The position numbers were made by a program, and so were the translations under genes. Below the pieces are notes generated by a model, which did not search any database, was not told the origin of the DNA, and saw only the letters and a program-made list of their open reading frames with translations. Of a stretch of DNA of 64,000 bases, positions 1 to 8,793 are shown one piece after another. How positions within the stretch are numbered: position 1 is the first letter of the stretch; each line of letters starts with the position of its first letter. Origin of the DNA: Nemertoderma westbladi (lineage: Eukaryota; Xenacoelomorpha; Nemertodermatida; Nemertodermatidae); NCBI GenBank assembly GCA_032718475.1, contig JAUCBJ010001465.1:1-64000 (forward strand), given 5' to 3'.

Positions 1-231
1 CGATATAACGAGGGATAGACATACAATGTTTATATATATAGATATAATTGAATCTTCCCACGTGGGGCATTCTATGGTTCCTCTGTTGCAGATAATCCCG
101 TTAAAATGGGCAACCATACTCATTTATAAGTCAAGAGTTCGAAGACACTCATTACAAACAGTTAAAAATCAAAAATTTGTTAATACAATTAGTATAACGC
201 TTCGCGATCAGAAAGGAAAGCATATAGTGTT

Positions 232-537
232 TCACGGTGGTAAAACAATTTTAGTTCTAGAACTAAAAAAAACAGGAACAGATTTCACGCTGAATTCTGA
301 ACTGTCTATAACACTTGACAGTGAACATACCCTAGTATTATTTGGAGCAGAGGTTGTTACTGCTAATGACTTAATTTCTTTGAAATAACATGTCGATACA
401 TTGTGCTCATTGACTGTCTTATTTGGCCATGTGACTTCGCCCCCTAGACTCAGAAATTTGGGGCCATGTCTCCAAATATTTGAGTTTATTAATTGTTCTG
501 CTGACAGACCTCTCGTTGGAATATCAGCCGGGTTCAT
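232..537 (-). pseudogene. BEL/Pao pol fragment, region following RNase H
   Basis: The 101-residue minus-strand stretch opens with NPADIPTRGL and continues with IWRHGPKFL. This resembles the NPAD-SRG...LW-GP-FL signature that follows RNase H in BEL/Pao pol. It is cut by stops on both sides. It is a decayed piece of the same element as the neighbouring fragments and has no host function that I can see. Confidence 0.75.
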
Positions 538-583
538 TGAACCTGGACAGTGTCACCATTGGGCATTTAACTCGTTTGTTAAT

Positions 584-916
584 TTACGAATTTCTGCATA
601 GGCGATTTTGAACAAACTGCTTACAGTTTTGGTTAGTTGATTTTATCCAACACAAAACGTCGTAAGCGTCAGCTATCCACAAGTATACAGTACATTTTGT
701 TGTTGAAAATCGTAGTCCTGTAAATGTGAACTTTGTTAATCTAGTCAAGATTAACGCCCCTAATAATTCTAGTCTGGGTATTGACTGTTTAGCCAGCGGG
801 CATACTTTTGACTTGGCCGACAAAAGTGTGACGCTGACTGATGTATCAGAGTATTCTGCTCTGATGTATGTAACAGCCGCATATAATTGTTTACTTGCAT
901 CGGAGAACCCGCGCAA
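584..916 (-). pseudogene. BEL/Pao RNase H fragment
   Basis: The reading frame starts GFSDASKQLYAAVTYIR and contains IPRLELLGALILTRL. These are hallmark motifs of the RNase H-like segment of BEL/Pao pol: the D of FSDAS is an expected catalytic acid and PRLELL is strongly conserved. The segment is 110 residues long and is cut off from the upstream RT pieces by stops, so it is non-functional. Confidence 0.85.
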
Positions 917-992
917 TTGAATGGATACAATTTTTCATGTTGTATTGAATAGACATCTGTTAATTTCGAAATGCCTGAGAACTAAAAGTCCA

Positions 993-1178
993 TCAACCCA
1001 TTTCATCCACAATGGAAGAAGGAGTGAAGGAATTTTCATCCCATTCAACCTTTTCCTTTGCCAAAGTTTGTAGTGTCGCTTTCATTGGAGCAGTGTGTAA
1101 GGTGCGAGAAACCCCAGTGGGTTGTAAATTCTTGCAATTAATTGCAGCACGCCCCTTTTTGATGGTGTAATGGTTCAT
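993..1178 (-). pseudogene. BEL/Pao RT to RNase H connection fragment
   Basis: The segment ends with KEKVEWDEN, preceded by a degraded LQPTGVSRTLHTAPMKATLQ. The pattern (DPLGL-P...K..LQ..w..K..WDE) is what links RT and RNase H in BEL/Pao pol. Here the DPLG core has decayed. It sits at the expected place between the RT and RNase H fragments. Confidence 0.6.
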
Positions 1179-1332
1179 ATATATTTGCGAACACTACTTA
1201 GATCAAAACCTAATTTGTCATCATTTAGATGCCATAATTGCCCTAAAACGCGACTAGTGTTATTATTTTGTGGTTCAGGTTGTGCAATAGAAACTTTAGC
1301 ATGTTTGAATATCTTCAAGTTTGTTATCTGTA

Positions 1333-1820
1333 CTATCTATAGGGTTTTTTGTGATTACTATTTTTGCTAGTTTCTATTTGTTTCATTTCATTTTCTTCGG
1401 TTTGATTGAAAATTTGTCTTAGTTCTTTATCGTTTGTTTTCCAATGACGAATATTAAAACCGTCTCTAGCTAAGATTGCCTTTGTCGCCAATTGGAGTTG
1501 TCGACCTTCTGATATGTCATTGACCCCCGTATTTAAATCGTCTACATGCATATTATTGTCTTGTAGTTTAGGGATTGCAGTCGCTTCTGGAGTACTCGCG
1601 GATTTCGATTCTAATTGTAAGCGATGTTATAACATGGCACTTAATATGTATTGTGACGACGTCAGACCGAAAGCTGCACCAGTGTATCTACATGCTTGGA
1701 GTTCTTGATTTTCTGAGTTTACATCTTTTATGTTTTTTATCCATAAAACGTAAATAGTTTCTGTCCGCTTGATCAATCTGACAACGCATAAATGCTTGTT
1801 CTTTATCGGCGCTTATTCCT
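1333..1820 (-). pseudogene. BEL/Pao reverse transcriptase fragments
   Basis: At the low-coordinate end the minus strand reads MHVDDLNTGVNDISEG...ILARDGFNIRHWKTN. It matches the YVDD-type catalytic box of Pao reverse transcriptases (here HVDD) followed by the ILA-GGF-L-KW-SN pattern. Just upstream (about 1820-1551), in shifted frames, a region resembling the block before the catalytic box can be seen (QADRNYLRFMDK, YTGAAFGLTSSQY). At least one frameshift and a stop separate the two, so no RT could be made. Confidence 0.75.
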
Positions 1821-2580
1821 ATATTTTGGATGCGGAAATATAGTGAATTGCGGCATTTATAACGTTGTCATATCTTTCAAGGAGATCAGTTTTGATTAAA
1901 CGCCGTAACAGCGATGATAGTTGCTTGGAGCAAAATATGAAATGATCCAATAAACTTTCGGGATTAATTTTCCTCGGTATTCCTACTGAATATAGACCAT
2001 CTATTTTTGTTATATTTTCTATGATGTTTGTGGTTTTCTCATCAGCATCGTTTATTCCGATGCTTTCAAGTGACCAAAAATAATTCAACAAATTTATCAG
2101 ATTATCATTGTTATTGTTAGTTTGTGATTTGTTCGACTCCATTGTTTGAGTTTCTATTAAGTTGCATGTAACATTGTTTGATTTGGTTAAATTTGTTGAA
2201 CCATGAAAGTTTGTTCCATAAACTTTCCCTGATAGTAACCACCCTACTCCGCTGTCTATAGCTACGAAATTAGAGTCAGATGAGCGGATACAAGTACCGC
2301 TGGCAAACTCCCAGTAGTAGTCTGCCCCTACAAGTAGTTGTACTGGAAATGTATCATGTGAGTCTGACATTAATGTAGGATCTGCGAGATCTGTTGCCTT
2401 GAGTGAAAGTTTTGCTCTCCATTCACTAGAAGTTATATTATTTTGTAATGGCTCACATATTTTTGGTACAACAACTGCTTCTATAGCGGCAATTGACCCA
2501 TTCCGCAACAACAAGTTTACTTTGAATATCTGGTGATTTAGCGCAACCTTCTTGCCTCCACCAAATCCTTGAACGGACAT
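1819..2580 (-). pseudogene. BEL/Pao aspartic-protease-like region (copy 1)
   Basis: This 253-residue open stretch begins MSVQGFGGGKKVALNHQIFKV and includes FPVQLLVGADYYWEF and SGVGWLLSGKV. The pattern matches the retropepsin-like (DUF1758-type) region upstream of RT in BEL/Pao, where L-G-D-Y and G-LLSG-V are diagnostic. It is the longest open piece of the remnant. The part from about 1965 to 2580 is repeated at 3246-3861 because of a tandem duplication. Confidence 0.8.
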
Positions 2581-2762
2581 TCTTTCTTATCCAATTGGCC
2601 TTAAATTATGCTCGTTAACAAATTCTTGTGTAATGAATGTCCAACAGTCTTCATAGAGCATCAACTTGTGATATTCTGAGAGACAAGTATTCTGCTACAC
2701 GTTTAGTATAGAAGCTAAACTTCTTAGTGTAAATAGCTTTAGTAACCATCAACCAAACGCAG

Positions 2763-3245
2763 GTAAAGTACGTGACGCGCAGAAATTTTAAAATATATTT
2801 TTTTTAATGTAAGTCCAAAATCCAGCGAATTGAGCACCTTGAGGTAATAAATGAGTCCACAGCAGCCAAGAGGTAATATTGCTGTTTCCAAAACAGCCTT
2901 TATTGACATTTCAAACTTAACAATATTGAGGGAATTTGATGTAAAACAAAGTAAAGTACGTGAGGTAGACATATCGTTTTGCAGGCTTCAGTTGCGGGTG
3001 GATAGAGTTGTCATCCAATAGACGCCGAGCTCCAGGTGGCCTGATGGGCAGGATTCACAGTGTGTGATGCGCTGGCACTGCTTAAGTGGTCAGTTATAGC
3101 CCATACAACTGTCACCTACTTTTCGAAAAAATATTTTTATGTCACGTACTTTACGAAAAAATATTTTTATGTCACGTACTTTACGAAAAAATATTTTTAT
3201 GTCACGTACTTTACGAAAAAATATTTTTATGTCACGTACTTTACC
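2763..3245. mobile_element. MITE-like element bounded by inverted GTAAAGTACGTGAC motifs (copy 1)
   Basis: The left side carries GTAAAGTACGTGAC and the right side carries its reverse complement, repeated in a 30-bp array. The interior (about 330 bp) has no convincing coding content; the 77-residue open stretch at 2739-2972 looks like chance. The arrangement suggests a short non-autonomous DNA transposon. No clear target-site duplication was found. A near-identical copy lies at 4045-4466. Confidence 0.5.
3124..3245. repeat. 30-bp tandem repeat, four units
   Basis: The unit CGAAAAAATATTTTTATG followed by TCACGTACTTTA recurs exactly every 30 bp. Each unit carries the inverted terminal motif of the MITE. 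The equivalent place in the second copy (4406-4466) has two units. Confidence 0.95.
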
Positions 3246-3861
3246 AAATTTTCCTCGGTATTCCTACTGAATATAGACCATCTATTTTTGTTATATTTTC
3301 TATGATGTTTGTGGTTTTCTCATCAGCATCGTTTATTCCGATGCTTTCAAGTGACCAAAAATAATTCAACAAATTTATCAGATTATCATTGTTATTGTTA
3401 GTTTGTGATTTGTTCGACTCCATTGTTTGAGTTTCTATTAAGTTGCATGTAACATTGTTTGATTTGGTTAAATTTGTTGAACCATGAAAGTTTGTTCCAT
3501 AAACTTTCCCCGATAGTAACCACCCTACTCCGCTGTCTATAGCTACGAAATTAGAGTCAGATGAGCGGATACAAGTACCACTGGCAAACTCCCAGTAGTA
3601 GTCTGCCCCTACAAGTAGTTGTACTGGAAATGTATCATGTGAGTCTGACATTAATGTAGGATCTGCGAGATCTGTTGCCTTGAGTGAAAGTTTTGCTCTC
3701 CATTCACTAGAAGTTATATTATTTTGTAATGGCTCACATATTTTTGGTACAACAACTGCTTCTATAGCAGCAATTGACCCATTCCGCAACAACAAGTTTA
3801 CTTTGAATATCCGGTGATTTAGCGCAACCTTCTTGCCTCCACCAAATCCTTGAACGGACAT
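3241..3861 (-). pseudogene. BEL/Pao aspartic-protease-like region (copy 2, truncated)
   Basis: This is a 206-residue near-identical repeat of the protease-like region at 1819-2580, starting MSVQGFGGGKKVALNHRIFKV. The downstream part is missing because the tandem duplication junction falls at about 3246, where the frame runs into the 30-bp array. It differs from copy 1 by very few residues (for example Q17R), so the duplication is young compared with the decay of the element. Confidence 0.8.
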
Positions 3862-4044
3862 TCTTTCTTATCCAATTGGCCTTAAATTATGCTCGTTAAC
3901 AAATTCTTGTGTAATGAATGTCCAACAGTCTTCATAGAGCATCAACTTGTGATATTCTGAGAGACAAAGTATTCTGCTACACGTTTAGTATAGAAGCTAA
4001 ACTTCTTAGTGTAAATAGCTTTAGTAACCATCAACCAAACGCAG

Positions 4045-4466
4045 GTAAAGTACGTGACGCGCAGAAATTTTAAAATATAATTTTTTTAATGTAAGTCCAA
4101 AATCCAGCGAATTGAGCACCTTGAGGTAATAAATGAGTCCGCAGCAGCCAAGAGGTAATATTGCTGTTTCCAAAACAGCCTTTATTGACATTTCAAACTT
4201 AACAATATTGAGGGAATTTGATGTAAAACAAAGTAAAGTACGTGAGGTAGACATATCGTTTTGCAGGCTTCAGTTGCGGGTGGATAGAGTTGTCATCCAA
4301 TAGACGCCGAGCTCCAGGTGGCCTGATGGGCAGGATTCACAGTGTGTGATGCGCTGGCACTGCTTAAGTGGTCAGTTATAGCCCATACAACTGTCACCTA
4401 CTTTTCGAAAAAATATTTTTATGTCACGTACTTTACGAAAAAATATTTTTATGTCACGTACTTTAC
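4045..4466. mobile_element. MITE-like element, copy 2
   Basis: This is the second copy of the element at 2763-3245. It has the same inverted GTAAAGTACGTGAC ends and interior, but only two 30-bp units at its right end. It is followed by unrelated AT-rich DNA. A further single GTAAAGTACGTGAC motif occurs at about 4610. Confidence 0.5.
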
Positions 4467-5243
4467 CATTGTAAATGTGTCAAAAGCACAGAATTTTCGA
4501 GAAATGTTCAACGCAAAACATGTAAATATACTTTAATATTGTAGATTCCACTTTTAGTTACCTTGGAGCTAAATTTGACTTTATAAAATAAAATAATACA
4601 TATTTTTGGTAAAGTACGTGACATTCAAATTGCCTCATGCAAAAATCAAAAATATTAGTCAGTCAACTCGTTTTAGATCATGAACAACGTGGCATCGCAT
4701 TCCCAAAATGTATATATTCCATCTGAAAAGGCTGAAAATAGCAAAACTGTATTGCATTATATCAAATTTTCAAAATACAAAATGTCTCTAATTTTTAAAA
4801 AAAAGTTGAAATTTTAACGCACCAGCTACCAGAGCAATTTACGATACTAGAATTTATATATTTGAGATTTATAGTTTCAGATTCGTATTCTGCGATAAAT
4901 TTTGATCTAGTAAAAGTTCACAAAAGCCAACCATACCTAATTTTTAGAAATGAGCCCTTGGTTGACGTTATCGTGGAACGTGCCAAATACAGTTGACGTC
5001 AATCAATTTAACCGTGAGTAATATTCTGTAGAAATTCTGGGGTGTGTCTATAGAAATTTATATAGACCGCATTAATCGCCACCGCAAGCTGTTACCACTT
5101 ACGTCAACCAATTTAAGCGTAAATAAATATTTCCATTGAAATTTAGGAAGTTTTTCAAAAAAAAAATTATCTCAGGACAATAGCGATTAAACCGGTTGAG
5201 TGGTTAAAATATACCCGTTATCCCGATAGCCCATCATTATTAT
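4467..5243. other. AT-rich non-coding stretch upstream of the orphan gene
   Basis: No open frame or domain is recognisable. A lone GTAAAGTACGTGAC motif lies near 4610. Two imperfect direct repeats of about 45 bp lie near 4990 and 5100 (GACGTCAATCAATTTAACCG and ACGTCAACCAATTTAAGCG). These could be upstream regulatory repeats or traces of another short element. Confidence 0.5.
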
Positions 5244-5251
5244 TATAAATA
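5244..5251 (+). promoter_or_regulatory. TATA box candidate of the orphan gene
   Basis: A perfect TATAAATA lies 128 bp before the first ATG at 5372, and a TCATTC initiator-like site follows about 30 bp downstream. TTATTATAAATA recurs at 6657 just after the gene, and TATAAATA recurs at 6813 and 8054. Confidence 0.4.
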
Positions 5252-5371
5252 CGTTGTAAAATACTTTATTTTCATCATTCGGGTTAATTGATTATTTCAT
5301 ATTTTTTCGTGCATTGTTTTAGCACAATATTATTGATTATTTTTACTCTTAATATTTCACAAAATTTATCG

Positions 5372-6628
5372 ATGGAATCTGTGAAACCGCCACAACCAAA
5401 AATGACGCCATTAAGCGGTAGCTCTACTAGCGGTGTACCCACCCCATACGTAACAGTGGCTACGGGTAAGAGTTCGTGGAGTCTCGAGTGTTTGGAAGAA
5501 GGAATAGAAATAAAAGCATTTAATGGGAAATACGTTCGATTCAATCGTTGGGGTGATGCCAACAAAGGACGCAACGTCGTGCAAGAATCGGTAAGTCTTA
5601 CTTACCAGAACATAAGATTCCTATTTGACTTCCTCAATTATAAGAAAATAGCTATTGAATATTATAAGGAATACACCAGAGGTAATTTGTTTATAACACC
5701 CATAAATCATGCGTACTTACGCATTGGGAAAAACGGCGCATCAATCTTTATCTCGCGAAGAATTCTAGATGTCTTACAAAACATCTACGCCAAAGCCGTT
5801 CTTTCCCGTATTGAACCAAAAAAGAAGGAAATTCACGATGAGAATTTTATGGAGTTCGAAGATTGTGGGTACATTGGATATATCTACGACTTTGAAGGGC
5901 AACGATTTGTCGGCGTTTGGGAAGCGGATGATATAGGTAGACAGCGGAAGGGTGTTCTATATTACAATGGGTTGAATCTCAGAGCGGATGAATTCTGTTT
6001 GCTCGACTTTAACATAGATAAGAATGTTAAGGAGAATATCGACGAGGTTAGTATAAGGTACACATCGATCGTTAACGAAAACGGGATATATTTGTCCCAC
6101 AACTTCGACACCAAGGTTATTTTCATCCCTCGAAACAACGCAAATGTCAAGATAATTAAGGAATTACAGAAGTACGCGGGCCGCTATATTCCGACTGGGT
6201 GTGACTTTCTACCGATTAAAAAGTTAGTTGTTGAGGCTGCGATTGATGAATTAGCGGGCGAGGAACCCATGAAAGTGGAAATGCTGAACAACGCTAGTCA
6301 GCTGAAGACGTCCGAAGCAGTAAAAGTCACTGCTAAGAAAATGGATGAGAAAAAAATCTGGTTGCCAACGATTGCGGAAAGTGAACTAAGAGGCAGCGCT
6401 GAAAAAAAGAATGATTATAAGGATATTGATACCCTCGTTGGGGGTGTGAGCGCTCAGATGAAGATGAAAACACCTAAAGCCATGAAAGAACAAGCGCTTA
6501 AGCGAAAAATTGATCTCGTCGTGAATAAAACACCTAGCTATGAGTATGAAGATATCAGCGACTTTGAAGAGGACATCGTGGATGATGAAGTCATACCTCA
6601 AATAAAGAAGATTAAACATTCAGCGTGA
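5372..6628 (+). CDS. Intronless orphan protein, 418 aa, with two PC4-like segments
   Basis: I do not recognise this as a named gene. The frame is open from 5288, but the first ATG is at 5372, giving 418 residues. Residues 44-85 (IEIKAFNGKYVRFNRW, then VSLTYQN) and 166-213 (CGYIGYIYDFEGQRFVGVW, then RQRKGVLYY) share the pattern of the PC4/p15 single-stranded-DNA-binding fold: F-x-G, beta strand with R or W, and a KG-x-L type strand before a helix. Each is followed by another similar block: LRIGKNGASIFISRRI (116-131) and IYLSHNFDTKVIFIPRNN (239-256). This suggests an internal duplication. The C-terminal third (about 300-418) is charged and probably disordered, with lysine-rich patches (ALKRKID, IKKIKH) that could be nuclear signals. 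There is no signal peptide and no intron. An intact frame in decayed surroundings argues for selection or recent arrival. The PC4 link is inference; the frame is certain. Confidence 0.75.
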   Translation: MESVKPPQPKMTPLSGSSTSGVPTPYVTVATGKSSWSLECLEEGIEIKAFNGKYVRFNRWGDANKGRNVVQESVSLTYQNIRFLFDFLNYKKIAIEYYKEYTRGNLFITPINHAYLRIGKNGASIFISRRILDVLQNIYAKAVLSRIEPKKKEIHDENFMEFEDCGYIGYIYDFEGQRFVGVWEADDIGRQRKGVLYYNGLNLRADEFCLLDFNIDKNVKENIDEVSIRYTSIVNENGIYLSHNFDTKVIFIPRNNANVKIIKELQKYAGRYIPTGCDFLPIKKLVVEAAIDELAGEEPMKVEMLNNASQLKTSEAVKVTAKKMDEKKIWLPTIAESELRGSAEKKNDYKDIDTLVGGVSAQMKMKTPKAMKEQALKRKIDLVVNKTPSYEYEDISDFEEDIVDDEVIPQIKKIKHSA

Positions 6629-6800
6629 ATATTTCGAGCGGTAGAAACTTTATTATTATAAATAGGTCGCGTTCGTAGGTGGTGTCGCTGTATCGAGTCA
6701 GACATGGTTAAATAATTATTATTATTTTGTGGTAGAAAATTATAAATTTGTTAAATTATTTGTTGGTATAATTAATTATCGGTTGAAATATTTGTTGGTA
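6629..6800. other. AT-rich spacer after the orphan gene
   Basis: It holds a second TTATTATAAATA (TATAAATA at 6657-6664), much like the box before the gene, followed by GTCGCGTTCGTAGGTGGTG. No gene follows it. This could be the promoter of a lost neighbour. Confidence 0.35.
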
Positions 6801-7070
6801 TAATGATAATATTATAAATACAATAACCTTACTTCGTCGTAGCTCGCCCTACTACTCATTAATGGCACCCATATGCTAAGGCTTCACTCGCTTCATGGCT
6901 CGCCCCATTTTTTCAATGTTGGAAGGAATGATGGGGATGTTGGGTGATGGTGGTGGTGGTAATGATGCTGAGGATGAGGAAGAAGACTGGGTGGATGGCG
7001 ATAGCGGGATAAGCGGGTGAGGTGGTGGGATAAATTTTTAAACCTTTTTTAGTTGTTGCGTCATATCCCT
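6801..7070. repeat. Dispersed repeat R1, copy 1 (decayed coiled-coil gene fragment)
   Basis: It begins ATAATGATAATATTATAAATA and includes CTTCATGGCTCGCCCCA, then GGAAGGAATGATGGGGATG and a GGT-rich, acidic-coding tail ending in GGGTGAGGTGGTGGG. It matches 8035-8290 along most of its length, and its second half also matches the coiled-coil fragment at 7760-7990. It reads as a deleted copy of a promoter fused to the 3' end of a small gene. Confidence 0.7.
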
Positions 7071-7740
7071 GTTGAAAATTCATAGTACATTTCCTAAGAT
7101 TTGCAAGTTCCTTGCTATCAGTTTATTACACTTGTCAAAATATGTTTAGTAACAAAAATTTGGTAAACTTAATAGAGCATGTAAGTTATTTCTTTAGTTT
7201 TAATAAATATAGCAAGTGTTACTTTGCTCTCTTATATTTTGCAGGTACTTGCCATGTTCCTGCAAAGTATTGCATATACGCAGATATAGGCTTACTGCAG
7301 TACTGTTAGTTGTTGGGCAAGCTTGTACTTGCCTGACTCTAGGCATAACAATGTCACTGTATTACATACAACAGTTCAGTAGTTTCGGTGGGGCCTGCCA
7401 GTTGTCAGGTCTGAATGCAGCTATCCCAGGTAGCACATGACGTCCACGAAAGAAATCAAACGTTCATATTTGGTACTTTTTTCCTGCGAATCTGAACATC
7501 TATGAAATATTGTTTAATATACAGTAGGTAAAAAATTCTGACGTTGTTAGTAATATATTAAATTGGGACATTGACATTAGGTTATTTAACGTCCTAACTG
7601 GATCGAAATTGAATATGAACCAAAACAAACGAATATTTAGCATTCCTATTACATTATTCAGTTTTGCGTTCATTTTTGGTGATTTAATGAGTGATTCCTC
7701 TGATTACCAAAGCTGCTATGTTAGAAAGAAATAAGAAAAG
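7071..7740. other. Non-coding stretch
   Basis: This is AT-rich DNA with no recognisable domain. The short open stretches at 7112-7440 have no motif and no supporting splice signals. I see nothing I can name. Confidence 0.5.
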
Positions 7741-7749
7741 AAAATAATG

Positions 7750-7974
7750 TAGAAAGAAAGCCGACGCGCGTGGGGTGAAGATTGGGAGTTGGAGATGGAG
7801 GCTGAGGGGGTTAGGAGAGCGAGGGAAGCTGAGAGGTGTGCGCAGGAGAAGGAGATGAAAGAAAGGATTGAGATGTTAGAAGGAATGATGGAGGTGTTGG
7901 GTGATGGTGGTGGTGGTGGTGATGGTAATAATGCGGTGGATGTAGATAGTGGGGATAGTGGGATAAATGGGTGA
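7750..7974 (+). pseudogene. Coiled-coil gene fragment (transposon-associated?)
   Basis: The plus strand reads RKKADARGEDWELEMEAEG, then RRAREAERCAQEKEMKERI and MLEGMMEVLGD, followed by a glycine- and aspartate-rich end and a stop at 7972-7974. The first part is a strong heptad-rich coiled coil of the type found at the C-terminus of Myb/SANT-like DNA-binding proteins that accompany some DNA transposons. No start or upstream domain remains. Fragments of the same 3' end lie at 6900-7040 and 8150-8230, so this was a multicopy, probably mobile, gene. Function is not determined. Confidence 0.5.
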
Positions 7975-8034
7975 GGTGGTGGGAGAAATTTTAAAATAGT
8001 AATGGTGATGGATTTAAGTATAATAATCAAATTT

Positions 8035-8370
8035 GTTGGTATAATGATAATATTATAAATACAATAACCTTACTTCGCCGTAGCTCGCCCCACAACTCAT
8101 TAATGGTGCCCATATGCTAAGGCTTCACTCGCTTCATGGCTCGCCCCATTTTTTCAATGTTGGAAAGGAATGAAGGGGACGTCGGGTGATGGTGGTAGTG
8201 GTAATGATGTTGTGGATGAGGAAGAACTCACTTCACGGCTCGCCCCCATAAGTCTGTGTTTATTTACCTTTTTTAGTTGTTGCGTCATAACCTTACTTCG
8301 ACGCTATCACTCACACTTCGACGCTATCACTCACTTCATGGCTCGCCCCATAGGTAGAATAATCAAATCA
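8035..8370. repeat. Dispersed repeat R1, copy 2
   Basis: It is nearly the same as 6801-7070: TATAAATACAATAACCTTAC, CTTCATGGCTCGCCCCA, then a GGTGGT tract. Near 8290-8345 it carries a short internal tandem repeat of CTTCGACGCTATCACTCAC and another CTTCATGGCTCGCCCCA. It has no open gene. Confidence 0.7.
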
Positions 8371-8793
8371 TGTTAAAGACTTTTATAACAAACGTCTGCA
8401 ACCCACTTACTATATTGGGTTTTACCTATTGCGGTTCAAGGTCAAACGCTGACCGGTAGACACGAATTAATTAAATTACTTCCGCCTGCAAACTGGTCTT
8501 ATACCGCGTATGTCACATATATACACAGCGGTGACATATGTTACATATGCACAATGGTAACCATGGTAACCATAGTAAGTGGGTGGGGCAACAATAGTAA
8601 TCATAGTAAGTAGGCGGGGCAAGAGCCGTTCGGCAAATTCTTTAACATGGTAGACTATGGCAGACGCTGTCTCAATCCCGTTGTTTAGCATACTACTATT
8701 GGGCATGGGCGAAGATTTTTAAGTTTAGTGTTTAGATTCCACTATTTTACATGCTACTTGACTCAGTTATAACATAAACACATTATAACCATA
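8371..8793. promoter_or_regulatory. Upstream region of GMC oxidoreductase copy 1
   Basis: No coding content. The last stretch before the ATG (from about 8710, GGGCGAAGATTTTTAAGTTT, to 8793) matches the region upstream of copy 2, which fixes the left edge of the paralogous block. Short repeats (GGTAACCATGGTAACCATAG near 8560) lie further upstream. No clear TATA box was found. Confidence 0.4.

Larger units (their letters stand above)
1..2580 (-). mobile_element. BEL/Pao LTR retrotransposon remnant (partial pol)
   Basis: Reading the minus strand from 2580 down to 1, fragments appear in the order of a BEL/Pao pol gene: an aspartic-protease-like region (2580-1819), reverse transcriptase pieces (about 1820-1333), the RT-RNase H connection (1178-993), RNase H (916-584) and the stretch after RNase H with NPADIPTRGL (537-232). 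Stops and frame changes separate the pieces, so the element is dead. No LTR is visible; the left end leaves the window and the right end passes into a MITE-like repeat. Family assignment rests on the domain order and on motifs typical of Pao-type polyproteins. Confidence 0.85.
1965..4480. repeat. Tandem duplication of a 1.28-kb unit (BEL/Pao piece plus MITE)
   Basis: The segment starting AATTTTCCTCGGTATTCC near 1967 returns at 3248, and the match continues for the rest of the unit at a constant offset of 1281-1282 bp (for example 2580/3861 and 2739/4021). The copies are nearly identical. The main differences are single bases and the number of 30-bp units at the right end (four in copy 1, two in copy 2). 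The second copy begins right after the 30-bp array of the first. The whole stretch is repetitive and non-coding apart from protease-like pseudogene pieces. Confidence 0.9.

Noticed and set aside
2739-2972. 77-codon frame present in both duplicated units (also 4021-4254)
   Set aside because: It lies inside the MITE-like repeat, has no recognisable motif, and its conservation is explained by the recent duplication.
3060-3364. Open frames with repeated YFTKKYFYVT or EKIFLCHVLY
   Set aside because: These are translations of the 30-bp A/T-rich array in two frames; both cannot be genes, and the array is a transposon end.
5288-5371. N-terminal extension of the orphan protein that looks like a signal peptide (hydrophobic residues)
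   Set aside because: It would need a TTG start. The first ATG is at 5372, so the hydrophobic stretch is probably untranslated leader.
7716-8030. Proline- and serine-rich minus-strand frame
   Set aside because: It is the complement of the GGT/GAG-rich coiled-coil gene fragment on the plus strand.
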